NCBI GenBank assembly: GCA_947631045.1
Contig: CANRJV010000007.1
Location: 1-47,063 of the forward strand
Source of the DNA: an uncultured Bacilli bacterium
GTDB taxonomy: Bacteria; Bacillota_I; Bacilli_A; RF39; UBA660
DNA: 47,063 nucleotides
Direction: 5' to 3'
This document shows positions 1-8,181 of this stretch, one piece after another. Every line of letters begins with the position of its first letter. Position 1 is the stretch's first letter. The position numbers and the translations under genes are program-made. The notes below the pieces were generated by a model that searched no databases, was not told the DNA's origin, and saw only the letters and a program-made list of their open reading frames with translations.

Positions 1-27
1 TATTTTTTTGCTTTAAATTTTACATTA

Positions 28-62
28 AAAAAGGAATGATGATTTTTCTTTCATCACTCCTT
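28..62 (-). terminator. Hairpin terminator, minus strand
   Basis: An imperfect stem (AAGGAaTGATGA with TCATCAcTCCTT) is followed by a run of six T when read on the minus strand. It would end transcripts coming from the IS110 transposase or from whatever lies between. No gene is visible in positions 1-254 apart from the tail of the insertion element. Confidence 0.6.
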
Positions 63-178
63 AATGTTTAAGAACCAGAAAATTAATTTTTTCTTTTTTT
101 TATGTAATATTCATGACATTCTAAGATTTGTCAAGAATAAATTTTTGTGATATTATAAGCATAACAAAAAGACACGAA

Positions 179-206
179 ATTTCTAAATTTTTAAAAATTT
201 AGAAAT
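179..206. repeat. Perfect 28-bp palindrome beside the IS110 element
   Basis: The arms are ATTTCTAAATTTTT and its exact reverse complement, with no loop. It lies just beyond the 3' end of the transposase gene. It could be a terminator stem, a structure at the element's end, or part of the insertion target. Without a second copy the element border cannot be fixed. Confidence 0.5.
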
Positions 207-254
207 AATGTGTTAATTTGTAATATAATAATAAGTGTAGTCAAGTGATGATGA

Positions 255-1436
255 CTACTTATCTAATTGCTTACACAAAGCTAAAATTTGTCGAAGAAGT
301 TTAGTTGTGCAAGCAATAGTGGCGGCGTAATGATGTTTACTTTCATTACGTTTTTTTCTGTAATAAATTTCGATATCATTTTCAATATGACATTTAGAAG
401 ATAATCTAATAATATTTAAACAACAGACAAATAATATTTTTCTAATATATTTGTTACCAGATTTAGAAATAGGGCCATGAACATTAATAGATTTACCAGA
501 TTGTTTAATAGATGGATCTAAACCACAGTAAGCGGTTATTTCTTTAATATTATTAAATCTGTTAATATCACCTAATTCAGCAATAATAATAGAAGTAGTA
601 AACTCACCAATCCCAAAAATAGAATTAATTGGATTAAAATATTTAGATTTTTTAGCCAAGAAAGTAATCTTATATTTAATAATATCAATATTTTTTTGAT
701 ATTCATTAATTAATCTTGCCATTTGAGATAGATTAGAAACTAATTCATCGTTCATATTAACTGCTGGATAAGATTTAGAAGCATATTCTTTAATTATATT
801 TGCCTTTTTCTTCCAATATCTAAATTCATGTTTTTTAAAGAAATTTTGAATCTTATCAATACTAGTATTAGAAATAATATCAGCATGAGGATATTTCTCA
901 ATAAAATCTAAAGCAAGATTAGAATAAATGGTATTTCCTTTAAATATTTCTTCATATTCAGGGAAACATAAGTAAACTAGATTACGATATCTGTTTTTAA
1001 TATTTACACATAATTCATCTAAAGCAAAATATTGTCTAGATAAAGCATTTAGATCCAAATATAATTGATTTGGTTTAATATATTCTTTAAAAGTATTAGT
1101 AAAGAACAAATTTGCTAAATTAAAGCAATCTTCTTTATCAGTTTTAGTCTTTCTTAAATTTCTTTTTTGCATTTTTCCATAAATGGGATTAATAACAAAA
1201 ACTTTGAAATTATTTTCTAAGAAAAATCTTTCAATAGGTCTGTGATAAATCCCGGTAGATTCCATTATTACAGAAATATCATCTAATTTTAAATTTTTAA
1301 TTCTATTAAGTAAATTAGCAAAATCATTAATAGAATGATTAACTTCGTATGGGTCAATTAGGACTTCACCACAAGAACTAATTAAAGTAACCATACTTTT
1401 CTCTTTAGCTACATCAATAGCTAAACAATTGTGCAT
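255..1436 (-). CDS. IS110-family transposase (DEDD recombinase)
   Basis: This is a full-length transposase of about 393 residues. The N-terminal DEDD domain starts with AIDVAKEK (first Asp) and continues with MESTGIYH (Glu) and TDKEDCFNLANLF (Asp pair). The C-terminal Transposase_20 region contains IFGIGEFTTSIIIAELGD and AYCGLDPSIKQSGK, ending in the family's GPISKSGNKYIRK segment with its catalytic Ser. IS110 enzymes recombine circular element DNA into target sites under guidance of a bridge RNA encoded in the element's non-coding end. I moved the start three codons downstream of the ORF-track start, because AAAGGA sits 8 bases before that ATG and overlaps the first one. No frameshift is seen, so the gene looks functional. 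The 3' end overlaps a short stem-loop (231-262). Confidence 0.93.
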   Translation of the reverse strand: MHNCLAIDVAKEKSMVTLISSCGEVLIDPYEVNHSINDFANLLNRIKNLKLDDISVIMESTGIYHRPIERFFLENNFKVFVINPIYGKMQKRNLRKTKTDKEDCFNLANLFFTNTFKEYIKPNQLYLDLNALSRQYFALDELCVNIKNRYRNLVYLCFPEYEEIFKGNTIYSNLALDFIEKYPHADIISNTSIDKIQNFFKKHEFRYWKKKANIIKEYASKSYPAVNMNDELVSNLSQMARLINEYQKNIDIIKYKITFLAKKSKYFNPINSIFGIGEFTTSIIIAELGDINRFNNIKEITAYCGLDPSIKQSGKSINVHGPISKSGNKYIRKILFVCCLNIIRLSSKCHIENDIEIYYRKKRNESKHHYAATIACTTKLLRQILALCKQLDK

Positions 1437-1445
1437 AAGCACCAT

Positions 1446-1680
1446 CCTTTCTTTTTACGATTGAACTCTTTTGTACCTCTTACTCCTCATCACGCTTGTT
1501 ATATAAGATTCAAAAAGGAATCCTCACATTCTAAAACTAGGAAGATAAAAAGAAAAGAGCTAGGCCGTCATAAAAATGGATACTTAAGACCCTTGCTATA
1601 ATTTGCCTAAACTCAATCGCGTAAATTTTATTCATTTTTATAAAAATGAATAAAATTATTATACTAGTAAATAAATGATT
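1446..1680 (-). ncRNA. Candidate IS110 bridge-RNA region (5' non-coding end)
   Basis: About 235 non-coding bases lie upstream of the transposase on its own strand. In IS110-type elements this end encodes the bridge RNA that specifies target and donor. Read on the minus strand it holds a short hairpin (GATTC/GAATC) and several relatively GC-rich patches. The assignment rests on position and family knowledge; I did not identify the two guide loops. Confidence 0.45.
1624..1657. repeat. Perfect 34-bp palindrome at the transposase-proximal side
   Basis: Two 17-bp arms (AATTTTATTCATTTTTA and its complement) meet without a loop. It lies between the IS110 5' end and the next gene. It could form a strong hairpin or cruciform, and may be an insertion target, a terminator, or both. 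Confidence 0.5.
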
Positions 1681-1742
1681 TGCAACTTCATCCGTTTACT
1701 AATCAGTATTATACGTGTTATAATATTCAAAGGTGTTTTGAA

Positions 1743-2354
1743 ATGAATATTGAATTTATTAAATCAGCAGATAACAAAAAATATGTTACTAATCAAAATT
1801 GTGAAATTTTTAAAAGCCTTAATTCTAAAAGAGCGCTTTTGTTAGAAAATAAATTAGAATTATTAGAGGCAATTATTAATAAGTTTCAAAAAGATATAAA
1901 AGATAATAAGTTGACAATTAAAGTTGCTCATTTTCTTTTTTATGTTCATTTAATAAGTCTTATTGGTACTAATTTGGAAATTATAAAAGATATTTTAGAA
2001 TCGTATAATTTATTAACCTTAGCATTATTTGATGGTATTTTTGGAGGACTATGTATCTATTTAAAACATGCGGAACATACTGAAATTAGAGAACAAGAAG
2101 CTAATGAAATTCAACTTTCTAAGGCTTTAGAAATGAAAGATGCAACAGAGCAAGAATTGAAATTATCTAAAGAAGGAAAACTTTATTTAATGGAAGAAAG
2201 AACTATTCCTATAGATGAACCTATATCATTAGTAAAAGAAAATGAACAAATTGAGGATGCAATTACTGAAGAATTAAATAATTACTTAAATCATTCATTA
2301 AAATCTCAAAATGGAAGAGTTTTAAAAAGACGCTATTCCAAAAATAAAAAATAA
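1743..2354 (+). CDS. Small two-helix membrane protein, unknown function
   Basis: The gene encodes about 203 residues from the ATG at 1743. That start has AAAGGTG seven bases upstream, whereas the ORF-track start is an upstream TTG with no ribosome site. The N-terminal 60 residues are charged and probably cytoplasmic. Residues about 60-110 hold two hydrophobic stretches (VAHFLFYVHLISLIG and LLTLALFDGIFGGLCIYL). The remainder is a Glu/Lys-rich helical tail ending in a basic patch (LKRRYSKNKK). A TATAAT at 1719-1724 is close to the start. I recognise no family. It stands alone between the IS110 element and gpmI and ends in its own terminator. Confidence 0.6.
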   Translation: MNIEFIKSADNKKYVTNQNCEIFKSLNSKRALLLENKLELLEAIINKFQKDIKDNKLTIKVAHFLFYVHLISLIGTNLEIIKDILESYNLLTLALFDGIFGGLCIYLKHAEHTEIREQEANEIQLSKALEMKDATEQELKLSKEGKLYLMEERTIPIDEPISLVKENEQIEDAITEELNNYLNHSLKSQNGRVLKRRYSKNKK

Positions 2355-2357
2355 GAT

Positions 2358-2391
2358 AAAAAGATTACATAAATTGTAATTTTTTTTTGAT
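2358..2391 (+). terminator. Terminator after the small membrane protein
   Basis: ATTACA and TGTAAT form a short stem with a five-base loop, preceded by an A-run and followed by nine T. Confidence 0.6.
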
Positions 2392-2419
2392 TGTGATATA
2401 TTATTGGCAAGGTGAAACA

Positions 2420-3916
2420 ATGAAAAAGATATTAACGATAATATTAGATGGATTTGGTTTAAGAGAAGAAGCAAAAGGAAATGCTATTAAAGAAGCAGAT
2501 ATGTTATGTTTTAATAAGATATGGAAAGAATATCCTCATTCTGTTTTAGCGGCCTCTGAAGAAGCCGTAGGACTCCATGAAGGACAATTTGGGAATAGTG
2601 AAACTGGACACTCTACCATTGGAGCTGGTCGTTTAATTAAACAAAATGAAACTTTAGTTGATGAATTTTTAAAAAGTAATATTTTAGAAAATGAAACTTT
2701 TCAAAAATTATTATTAAGTAAAGATAAAGATATTCATTTGATGGGCCTTTGTAGTGATGGTAATGTTCATGCGGGTATTGATGATTTTTTAAAACTTTTT
2801 GATATACTTGTTAAAAATGGTTTTAAGAAAATTCATTTTCATCTAATTACAGATGGAAGAGATACAGGAGTTCATGATGCTTATAAATATATTAGTCAAA
2901 TAGAAGAAGCCATTAAAAGTAAAAATACGGGTGATATTGCTACTATATGTGGCCGTTATTTTGCTATGGATAGAGATAAACATTATGACAGAACGAAGAT
3001 GTATTATGAATTAGTTGTTAAAAGTGTAGGTCTTGATGGTAGTGATATTAAGGGAACAATTGAGAAAATGTACGCTAAAGATATTACGGATGAATTTATA
3101 AGGCCTATTGTCGTAAATCGCAATAGTCATATTAAAAATGGTGATGTTTTAATTTGGATGAATTATCGAGCTGATCGGGCTAAACAAATTATTTCGGCTT
3201 TTGTGAATCCGGATTTTGTTGGTTTTAATCCTTATAAAATGGATAATTTGGAGGTTTATAGTTTTTTACCTATAGATGAAAATATTAAAACTAATAACTT
3301 TATTCCAGATCCAGTTATTACTAATCCTTTAGGAAGATATTTAGAACAACTAGATTTAACTCAAGCAAGAATAGCCGAGACAGAGAAATTCCCTCATGTT
3401 ACTTATTTCTTTGATGGCGGTTATAATGGCAAGATAAATAAATGTAGTACTTTTCATATTCCATCACCCCAAGTACCAACATATAATTTAAAACCGGAAA
3501 TGAGTGCGGTACCGGTTACAAAAAAAGTTATTGAATGTATGATGCAAGATTACGATTTTATCTTAGTTAATTTTGCTAATCCTGATATGGTGGGACATAC
3601 AGGCGATTTTGATGCCACTGTTAAGGCTTGTGTTGCTGTTGATTTATGTTTAGACAAAATAATTGAAAAAGCGGAAGAGAACTTTTATAAAGTTATTATT
3701 TTAGCGGACCACGGTAATGCTGATATTATGATAGATGATGAAGGAAACCCTGTAACTACGCATACTTTGAGTAAAGTACCTTTCATTATTATGGATAAGA
3801 ATGTTAAATTAAAAGAAACGGGCGATTTAACGATGGTTGCTCCAACTATTTTGGAATATATGGATATTGCGGTTCCAGAAGAGATGAAAGAGACGGAGAT
3901 TCTTTTAAAAAAATAA
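2420..3916 (+). CDS. gpmI: 2,3-bisphosphoglycerate-independent phosphoglycerate mutase
   Basis: The enzyme interconverts 3- and 2-phosphoglycerate in glycolysis using two Mn ions. The length of 498 residues is normal for the family. The N-terminal metal site ILDGFGLREE, the phosphoserine motif FGNSETGHSTIGAGR, the substrate-binding HLITDGRDT and GRYFAMDRD, and the C-terminal metal ligands NPDMVGHTGD and LADHGNAD are all present. I start at the ATG at 2420, with AAGGTG seven bases before it; the upstream ORF-track extension (MIVIYYWQGET) is not family sequence. The gene stands apart from other glycolytic genes and is followed closely by a peptidase gene. Confidence 0.95.
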   Translation: MKKILTIILDGFGLREEAKGNAIKEADMLCFNKIWKEYPHSVLAASEEAVGLHEGQFGNSETGHSTIGAGRLIKQNETLVDEFLKSNILENETFQKLLLSKDKDIHLMGLCSDGNVHAGIDDFLKLFDILVKNGFKKIHFHLITDGRDTGVHDAYKYISQIEEAIKSKNTGDIATICGRYFAMDRDKHYDRTKMYYELVVKSVGLDGSDIKGTIEKMYAKDITDEFIRPIVVNRNSHIKNGDVLIWMNYRADRAKQIISAFVNPDFVGFNPYKMDNLEVYSFLPIDENIKTNNFIPDPVITNPLGRYLEQLDLTQARIAETEKFPHVTYFFDGGYNGKINKCSTFHIPSPQVPTYNLKPEMSAVPVTKKVIECMMQDYDFILVNFANPDMVGHTGDFDATVKACVAVDLCLDKIIEKAEENFYKVIILADHGNADIMIDDEGNPVTTHTLSKVPFIIMDKNVKLKETGDLTMVAPTILEYMDIAVPEEMKETEILLKK

Positions 3917-3956
3917 AATATAATTAAATGAGGGGATTATTATTAAAAATGATATT

Positions 3957-4505
3957 TTGCTTTTAGTAAATAAAAGTCATCCACTAGCATCTAGTTATAT
4001 TCCACCTTTAGTATTAATGGATGAGAAGTATGCTAAAAGTAATCATAATAAAATGCATCCTTTAGCCTATATTCATTTTAAAGAAATGGTTTTGGTAGCT
4101 TTGAATGATGGTATCACTTTGTATAGTGTTTCGGCTTATCGTAGTTTTAAAGATCAAGATAAAATCTATCAAAACTATGTCCAAAAAGATGGTGAAGAAA
4201 AAGCTAGTAAATATTCTGCCAAGCCAGGAACATCGGAACATCAAACGGGATTAGCTGTCGATATTAATACTTGCTTTACAAAAGACCATTTTGAAAAGAC
4301 TAAAGAGGCTAAATGGTTAAGTAATAATGCATATAAATATGGTTTTATTTTAAGATATCCAAAAGATAAAGAAAAAATAACGGGTTATATTTATGAACCA
4401 TGGCACTATCGTTATGTAGGAATAAAGGCTTCTGCTTTTATCCATCAAAATAAAATTACATTTGAAGAATATTATGATATAATGATTAAGAATAAGGAAG
4501 TGTGA
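3957..4505 (+). CDS. M15-family D-alanyl-D-alanine carboxypeptidase (VanY-like)
   Basis: The protein trims D-Ala from peptidoglycan stem peptides. The zinc-site motif SEHQTGLAVDI (His and Asp ligands) and the C-terminal EPWHYRYVG (catalytic Glu/His) are intact, and the AYRSF motif precedes them. At about 182 residues it is a bare catalytic domain with no visible signal peptide. The start is unclear: the ORF-track TTG at 3957 is 21 bases from the ribosome site AGGGG, while in-frame ATT codons at 3939 and 3942 lie close to it and would add family-like sequence (KNDILLLVNK). The next gene begins three bases after the stop, so the two are probably co-transcribed. Confidence 0.85.
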   Translation: MLLVNKSHPLASSYIPPLVLMDEKYAKSNHNKMHPLAYIHFKEMVLVALNDGITLYSVSAYRSFKDQDKIYQNYVQKDGEEKASKYSAKPGTSEHQTGLAVDINTCFTKDHFEKTKEAKWLSNNAYKYGFILRYPKDKEKITGYIYEPWHYRYVGIKASAFIHQNKITFEEYYDIMIKNKEV

Positions 4506-4508
4506 GTT

Positions 4509-5855
4509 ATGAGTAGTGAAGGACAAAATAGTTCTAAAAAAAATACTGGCTTAGTTGTGGCTTTAAGTATTATCGGGGTTTTAATTGTTTTACTTGGTTG
4601 TTTAAGAGTTTATTATTTCTTCTTTAAACCTACAAATCAAAATGTTTATTATACAGCTATTGATAATGTTACCAGTTATTTTGGTAATAATATCAAAGTT
4701 TTTCAAGATAAAGTAGTTAATCCTTCAAAAGTTACTGGAAGTATTGATTTTAATTTAAAAACTAATGATAGTTCTTTAAAAGATTTAGCTAATATTATTA
4801 ATAGATTAAAAATTAATGTGGAAAATGATATAGACTTTTCTAAAAATTATCTTAGTTCTAATTACAATATAAATTATAATAATAGTAGTTTAATAAATGC
4901 TGGAACTATAATAAACGATAAAGATTTATTAATATCTTTAGGAGAGTTATATCCCAAGAAGATTAAGATAAGTGATTTTAATGCTTCACCAATAATTACT
5001 TTAGCGATTGATGATACTTATAGTCGTTTAATAGATGAACTAGCCGAAATTATCAAAGATAGTTTAAAAGAAAATTATTTTTCTTCTGAAAAAACTACAA
5101 TAACGTATAATAATAAAAAAGTTAACGTTACTGATTATAAGTTAACTTTAAAAAATGAAGAGAATTATGAATTACAATACAATATATTGGATGGAATATT
5201 AAATAATGAATTTATTACTTCTACTTTTAGTTATATTTTAGGTGTTGATGAAAGTGAAATCAAAACTTATTTAGAAGATGCTAGGGACGAAGTTAATCCA
5301 CAAGATTATCAAGATTTCTTTGAAGATAATGATATAATTAATGAATTTAATGTTTATATGGATAATAATAAAGTATTAAAAGTAGAAATAATATCTAATG
5401 ATAATAAAATGGAATTTATTTTAGATAATGATCATTATAATATTTATTTAAATGAAGAAGAAGCGGGAATGCTTAAAATAAATAATCAAAGTATAAGTTA
5501 TGAATTAAATGATGATTTATATAAATTAAAGATTGATATTGGAAATGATAATATAAATATGGAAATAAATAGCGAAGAATATACTTTTAGTTTTAACTTA
5601 AAAGAAGATGAAGATAGTATAACGGGAAGTCTTGTTCTATCAGAAGAAGATGTACCTACAGAGTTAACTATGAGTATTAATCTTAAAAAAGAAAAAGTAA
5701 ATAATATTTCAATTGAAGATATTAAAGATTATGTTGAATCAAATAGTTTAACAGAAGAAGATTATAATATTATTAGTGAAAACATAACCAAAATGCCAGG
5801 CTTATTAAGTTTAGTAAGTGATATCTTAGGTTTTAGTGGTAGTATAGGTTTATAA
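4509..5855 (+). CDS. Membrane-anchored acidic extracellular protein, unknown
   Basis: The protein has 448 residues. A short cytoplasmic N-terminus is followed by one hydrophobic helix (LVVALSIIGVLIVLLGCL, about residues 15-33). The rest is a long Asn/Asp/Lys/Ser-rich region predicted to lie outside the cell, with alternating hydrophobic patterns typical of beta-sheet. I recognise no catalytic motif and no named domain. It directly follows the M15 peptidase, and AAGGAAGTG precedes the start, so a cell-envelope role is inferred. A strong terminator follows. Confidence 0.65.
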   Translation: MSSEGQNSSKKNTGLVVALSIIGVLIVLLGCLRVYYFFFKPTNQNVYYTAIDNVTSYFGNNIKVFQDKVVNPSKVTGSIDFNLKTNDSSLKDLANIINRLKINVENDIDFSKNYLSSNYNINYNNSSLINAGTIINDKDLLISLGELYPKKIKISDFNASPIITLAIDDTYSRLIDELAEIIKDSLKENYFSSEKTTITYNNKKVNVTDYKLTLKNEENYELQYNILDGILNNEFITSTFSYILGVDESEIKTYLEDARDEVNPQDYQDFFEDNDIINEFNVYMDNNKVLKVEIISNDNKMEFILDNDHYNIYLNEEEAGMLKINNQSISYELNDDLYKLKIDIGNDNINMEINSEEYTFSFNLKEDEDSITGSLVLSEEDVPTELTMSINLKKEKVNNISIEDIKDYVESNSLTEEDYNIISENITKMPGLLSLVSDILGFSGSIGL

Positions 5856-5860
5856 AAGCA

Positions 5861-5888
5861 AAAAATTGGAGCACATTCCAATTTTTTT
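5861..5888 (+). terminator. Terminator of the gpmI-side cluster
   Basis: A perfect 10-bp stem (AAAAATTGGA with TCCAATTTTT) with a six-base loop ends in a T-run. The stem also has an A-run on the other side, so it may act in both directions and serve the convergent XRE genes. Confidence 0.8.
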
Positions 5889-5919
5889 ATAAAATTTTAA
5901 CATAAGAAGTTTAATTATT

Positions 5920-6135
5920 TTAAAACCTTTTGTGAGGTTTTCTTTCATCGGTTAAATATAATAAATAATCAATAGGCACATTATAATAAGTAGCTAATTT
6001 TTTTAATATTTTAGTGGGAGTATCGCATACTCCCGTTTCATAAGATGAATAGCCAGAGCGGCTCATATTGAGAACTTTGGCTATTTTTTGTTGCGTTAAA
6101 TCTCGATCTTCTCTTATTTCTTTTAGCCTATTCAT
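5920..6135 (-). CDS. XRE-family regulator, module 1, distal copy
   Basis: A 71-residue protein made almost entirely of one helix-turn-helix domain of the phage-repressor type: LTQQKIAKVLNMSRSGYSSYETG is the DNA-binding unit, followed by the helix YYNVPIDYLLYLTDE. I prefer the ATG at 6135 over the GTG three codons earlier, because both module 1 regulators share the arrangement GTGATnATnATGAATAG. It overlaps the upstream XRE gene by eight bases, so the pair is one operon reading away from the variable surface protein. It has no sensor domain. Confidence 0.85.
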   Translation of the reverse strand: MNRLKEIREDRDLTQQKIAKVLNMSRSGYSSYETGVCDTPTKILKKLATYYNVPIDYLLYLTDERKPHKRF

Positions 6136-6373
6136 TATTATCACTTTCTAACTCTATTAATGATTTTTTATAGGGTTTTTGTTCATCAGTCATACATAAA
6201 ATATAATCAATGCTTACATTATAGTATTTGGAAAGTTTCTTTAAGACATCAGTAGGAATATCTATTTTTTCAGTTTCGTATTTTGAATAACCTGTTTGTC
6301 CAATATTTAAATATTTAGCAATGTCTTTTTGATAAATATTATTTTGTATTCTGAGTTCTTTTAATCTATTCAT
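6128..6373 (-). CDS. XRE-family regulator, module 1, proximal copy
   Basis: A protein of about 81 residues with a single helix-turn-helix domain (IYQKDIAKYLNIGQTGYSKYETEK), followed by the same YYNVSIDYILCMTDEQKP tail seen in its neighbour. The two clearly arose by duplication but differ in the recognition helix (GQTGYSKY against SRSGYSSY), so they may read different operators. The gene is divergent from the surface protein at 6528; the space between contains a perfect 30-bp palindrome. A role as repressor of itself and of the divergent gene is inferred from this arrangement. Confidence 0.85.
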   Translation of the reverse strand: MNRLKELRIQNNIYQKDIAKYLNIGQTGYSKYETEKIDIPTDVLKKLSKYYNVSIDYILCMTDEQKPYKKSLIELESDNNE

Positions 6374-6416
6374 AATAATCACAAATAAAAAATATCACGA
6401 CGTAAAATGGAATATT

Positions 6417-6463
6417 GACTTTTGACTAAAAATGGCATATATTATATATAATATATGCCATAA
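6417..6463 (+). promoter_or_regulatory. Module 1 promoter with 30-bp perfect palindrome operator
   Basis: The palindrome occupies 6434-6463 with arms ATGGCATATATTATA and its exact complement. TTGACT at 6417 with TATATT 17 bases later, or TTGACT at 6424 with TATAAT 19 bases later, gives a plausible promoter overlapping it on the plus strand. The word ATGGAATATT flanks it on both sides (about 6409 and 6465). The overlap fits operator-mediated repression by the adjacent XRE proteins. Confidence 0.65.
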
Positions 6464-6527
6464 TGGAATATTTAAAGTTTTTTTGTGATATTTATATTAG
6501 TTATTTGCAACATAAAAGGAGCGTAAG

Positions 6528-8096
6528 ATGAAAGAAAAATTAAAGAATAAAAAGGTAATAGTAGTAAGTAGTACATTGTTAATAATGACTATAATTGTAT
6601 TATTAGTAATAACATTAAAAGATAGTTATGCCTATTATGGAACAAGTAATGAATTAGAAATAATGAAGGCTACAATAGGAAAGTTAAAACCCACAATAGA
6701 TAAAGTATATATTGAAGAAGAAAATCAATTATATACCAATAATCCAAATCCAAATGTTACAATAACATGGAGTGATGATAATATAACAGAATATTGTGTA
6801 ACAACAGAAAGTGCATGTACAGAATTTAAACTTATAGATTCAAATAGCAAAAGTGTAACAAATCAAATAACATTAACTGGTGAAAAAGAACATACAGTAA
6901 ATGCCTATATAAAAAATAAATATGGATATACATCAGCAGCAGTACAAAGTAGTATAACATTAGATACAACAGCTCCAACAATAAGTAGTGTTACATCAAC
7001 AGAAATAACTGAGACATCAATAACAGTTAATGTAACTGGTAGTGATGCTAATGGTATTAGTCAATATTGTTATAGTACAACAGGTAGTGATTATACTTGT
7101 ACAAATTCTAATACTCATACATTTAATAATTTAAATTCAGGACAACAATACACATTCTATTTTTACTTAATAGATAATGCAGGAAATGATAATAAAGCAA
7201 GTGCAACCCAAAAACAATTTACAACAATATCAAAATCTGCCAAAGATGTAGTAGTTGCCACTTCTAAGAGCCTTGAGTCAGAGGAAGCAATGCAAAAAAG
7301 AAATGATGCTATAAAGGCTGCTGGTGGAAATGTACCAGATGACTTAAGAAGATTTGTCGGAACATATGAAGAAGTAACAGATAACTTTATTTGCTTTGGA
7401 ACAAGTGATCAAAATCAATGTAAACAAAATATGGATACATACATGTATCGAATAATCGGAATAGATACAAGTGGCAGGTTAAAATTAATTAAGGCAACAA
7501 AAATTAATAATAATGGAGAAGCTACGTTTAAATGGCATAATATGTATTCTACTAATACACCTTGGAACGAATCAGACTTATATAAAGGACTAAATGGCAC
7601 GTCAAGCAAATATTTTAAAGGAAATGCAAAATATAGTTATATGCAAAATGCGCAATGGACTAATTTAATATCACCGGCAACATATTATATAGGAGACGCG
7701 CCAGATGGTACAAATCCTAATTTATTTATTAATGAAAGAAAGTCTAATTTCAGTAGTGGAAATATTAGTTTAATGTATTTAAGTGATTACTTATATGCTA
7801 ATAATGGGAATGCGAATACAAGCAATTGGTTATTTATTCAAAATGGCTTAAATAGAGATAATACAAACTTAGGAAATGGAGCATCTGCTCCAATAGCGGA
7901 ATATGAATGGACAATGACCAGGTATGGTTACAACTCCGGCCTTTACCGTGCGTGGCGTGTGGGTAGTAGCGGGACTGTGTACTGCTACAGTTTGGACGGT
8001 ACGTATGCGGTTCGTCCAGTCTTCTATCTGAAGTCAACTACACGGATATCGAATGGAAATGGAACAATTGGAACTCCGTATATAATTGCTCCTTAA
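6528..8096 (+). CDS. Surface protein with hypervariable C-terminal region, paralog 1
   Basis: A 522-residue envelope protein. Residues about 9-30 form a membrane helix or signal anchor (VIVVSSTLLIMTIIVLLVITL), followed by SYAYYG, which could be a signal-peptidase site. An Ig-like domain (about 35-145) and a fibronectin-III-like domain (about 150-235) follow, the latter ending in YLIDNAGN. The last 250 residues resemble the DUF6273-type fold, related by pattern to C-type-lectin/FGE-like domains. It includes DDLRRFVGTY, YMYRIIGIDTSGRLKLIKAT and the terminal YAVRPVFYLKS. The variable stretch at residues 466-493 is treated separately. An AGGAG lies eight bases before the ATG. Paralogs are at 23515 and 43943. 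The function is probably binding of a ligand or host/phage structure; this is inferred from architecture only. Confidence 0.85.
   Translation: MKEKLKNKKVIVVSSTLLIMTIIVLLVITLKDSYAYYGTSNELEIMKATIGKLKPTIDKVYIEEENQLYTNNPNPNVTITWSDDNITEYCVTTESACTEFKLIDSNSKSVTNQITLTGEKEHTVNAYIKNKYGYTSAAVQSSITLDTTAPTISSVTSTEITETSITVNVTGSDANGISQYCYSTTGSDYTCTNSNTHTFNNLNSGQQYTFYFYLIDNAGNDNKASATQKQFTTISKSAKDVVVATSKSLESEEAMQKRNDAIKAAGGNVPDDLRRFVGTYEEVTDNFICFGTSDQNQCKQNMDTYMYRIIGIDTSGRLKLIKATKINNNGEATFKWHNMYSTNTPWNESDLYKGLNGTSSKYFKGNAKYSYMQNAQWTNLISPATYYIGDAPDGTNPNLFINERKSNFSSGNISLMYLSDYLYANNGNANTSNWLFIQNGLNRDNTNLGNGASAPIAEYEWTMTRYGYNSGLYRAWRVGSSGTVYCYSLDGTYAVRPVFYLKSTTRISNGNGTIGTPYIIAP
7923..8006 (+). other. Putative DGR variable region VR1
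   Basis: This 28-codon stretch is far richer in G+C than the gene around it: I counted 60 of 110 bases in 7921-8030. It is bounded by the constant GAATGGACAATGAC on the left and GCGGTTCGTCCAGTCTTC on the right. Compared with VR3, it has 18 changed codons and no third-base change. The likely ancestral codons are AAC/AAT, as expected for adenine-directed DGR mutagenesis. Confidence 0.8.
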
Positions 8097-8181
8097 TACC
8101 GGACAGTTTTAAATAAATGAAGAAAATAAAAAGACACGCCAAAAAATTTTTAACTAAAAATATAAAATTAGTATAAACCAA

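Noticed and set aside
6528-8096. Ordinary positive selection as explanation for the variable regions
   Set aside because: It would not remove third-base changes across 28 codons while neighbouring parts of the genes do differ in third bases.
171-8142. The word AAAAAGACACG near 168 and near 8130
   Set aside because: The 11-base match lies beside two transposon remains, but they belong to different families and a chance match of this length is plausible in 47 kb.
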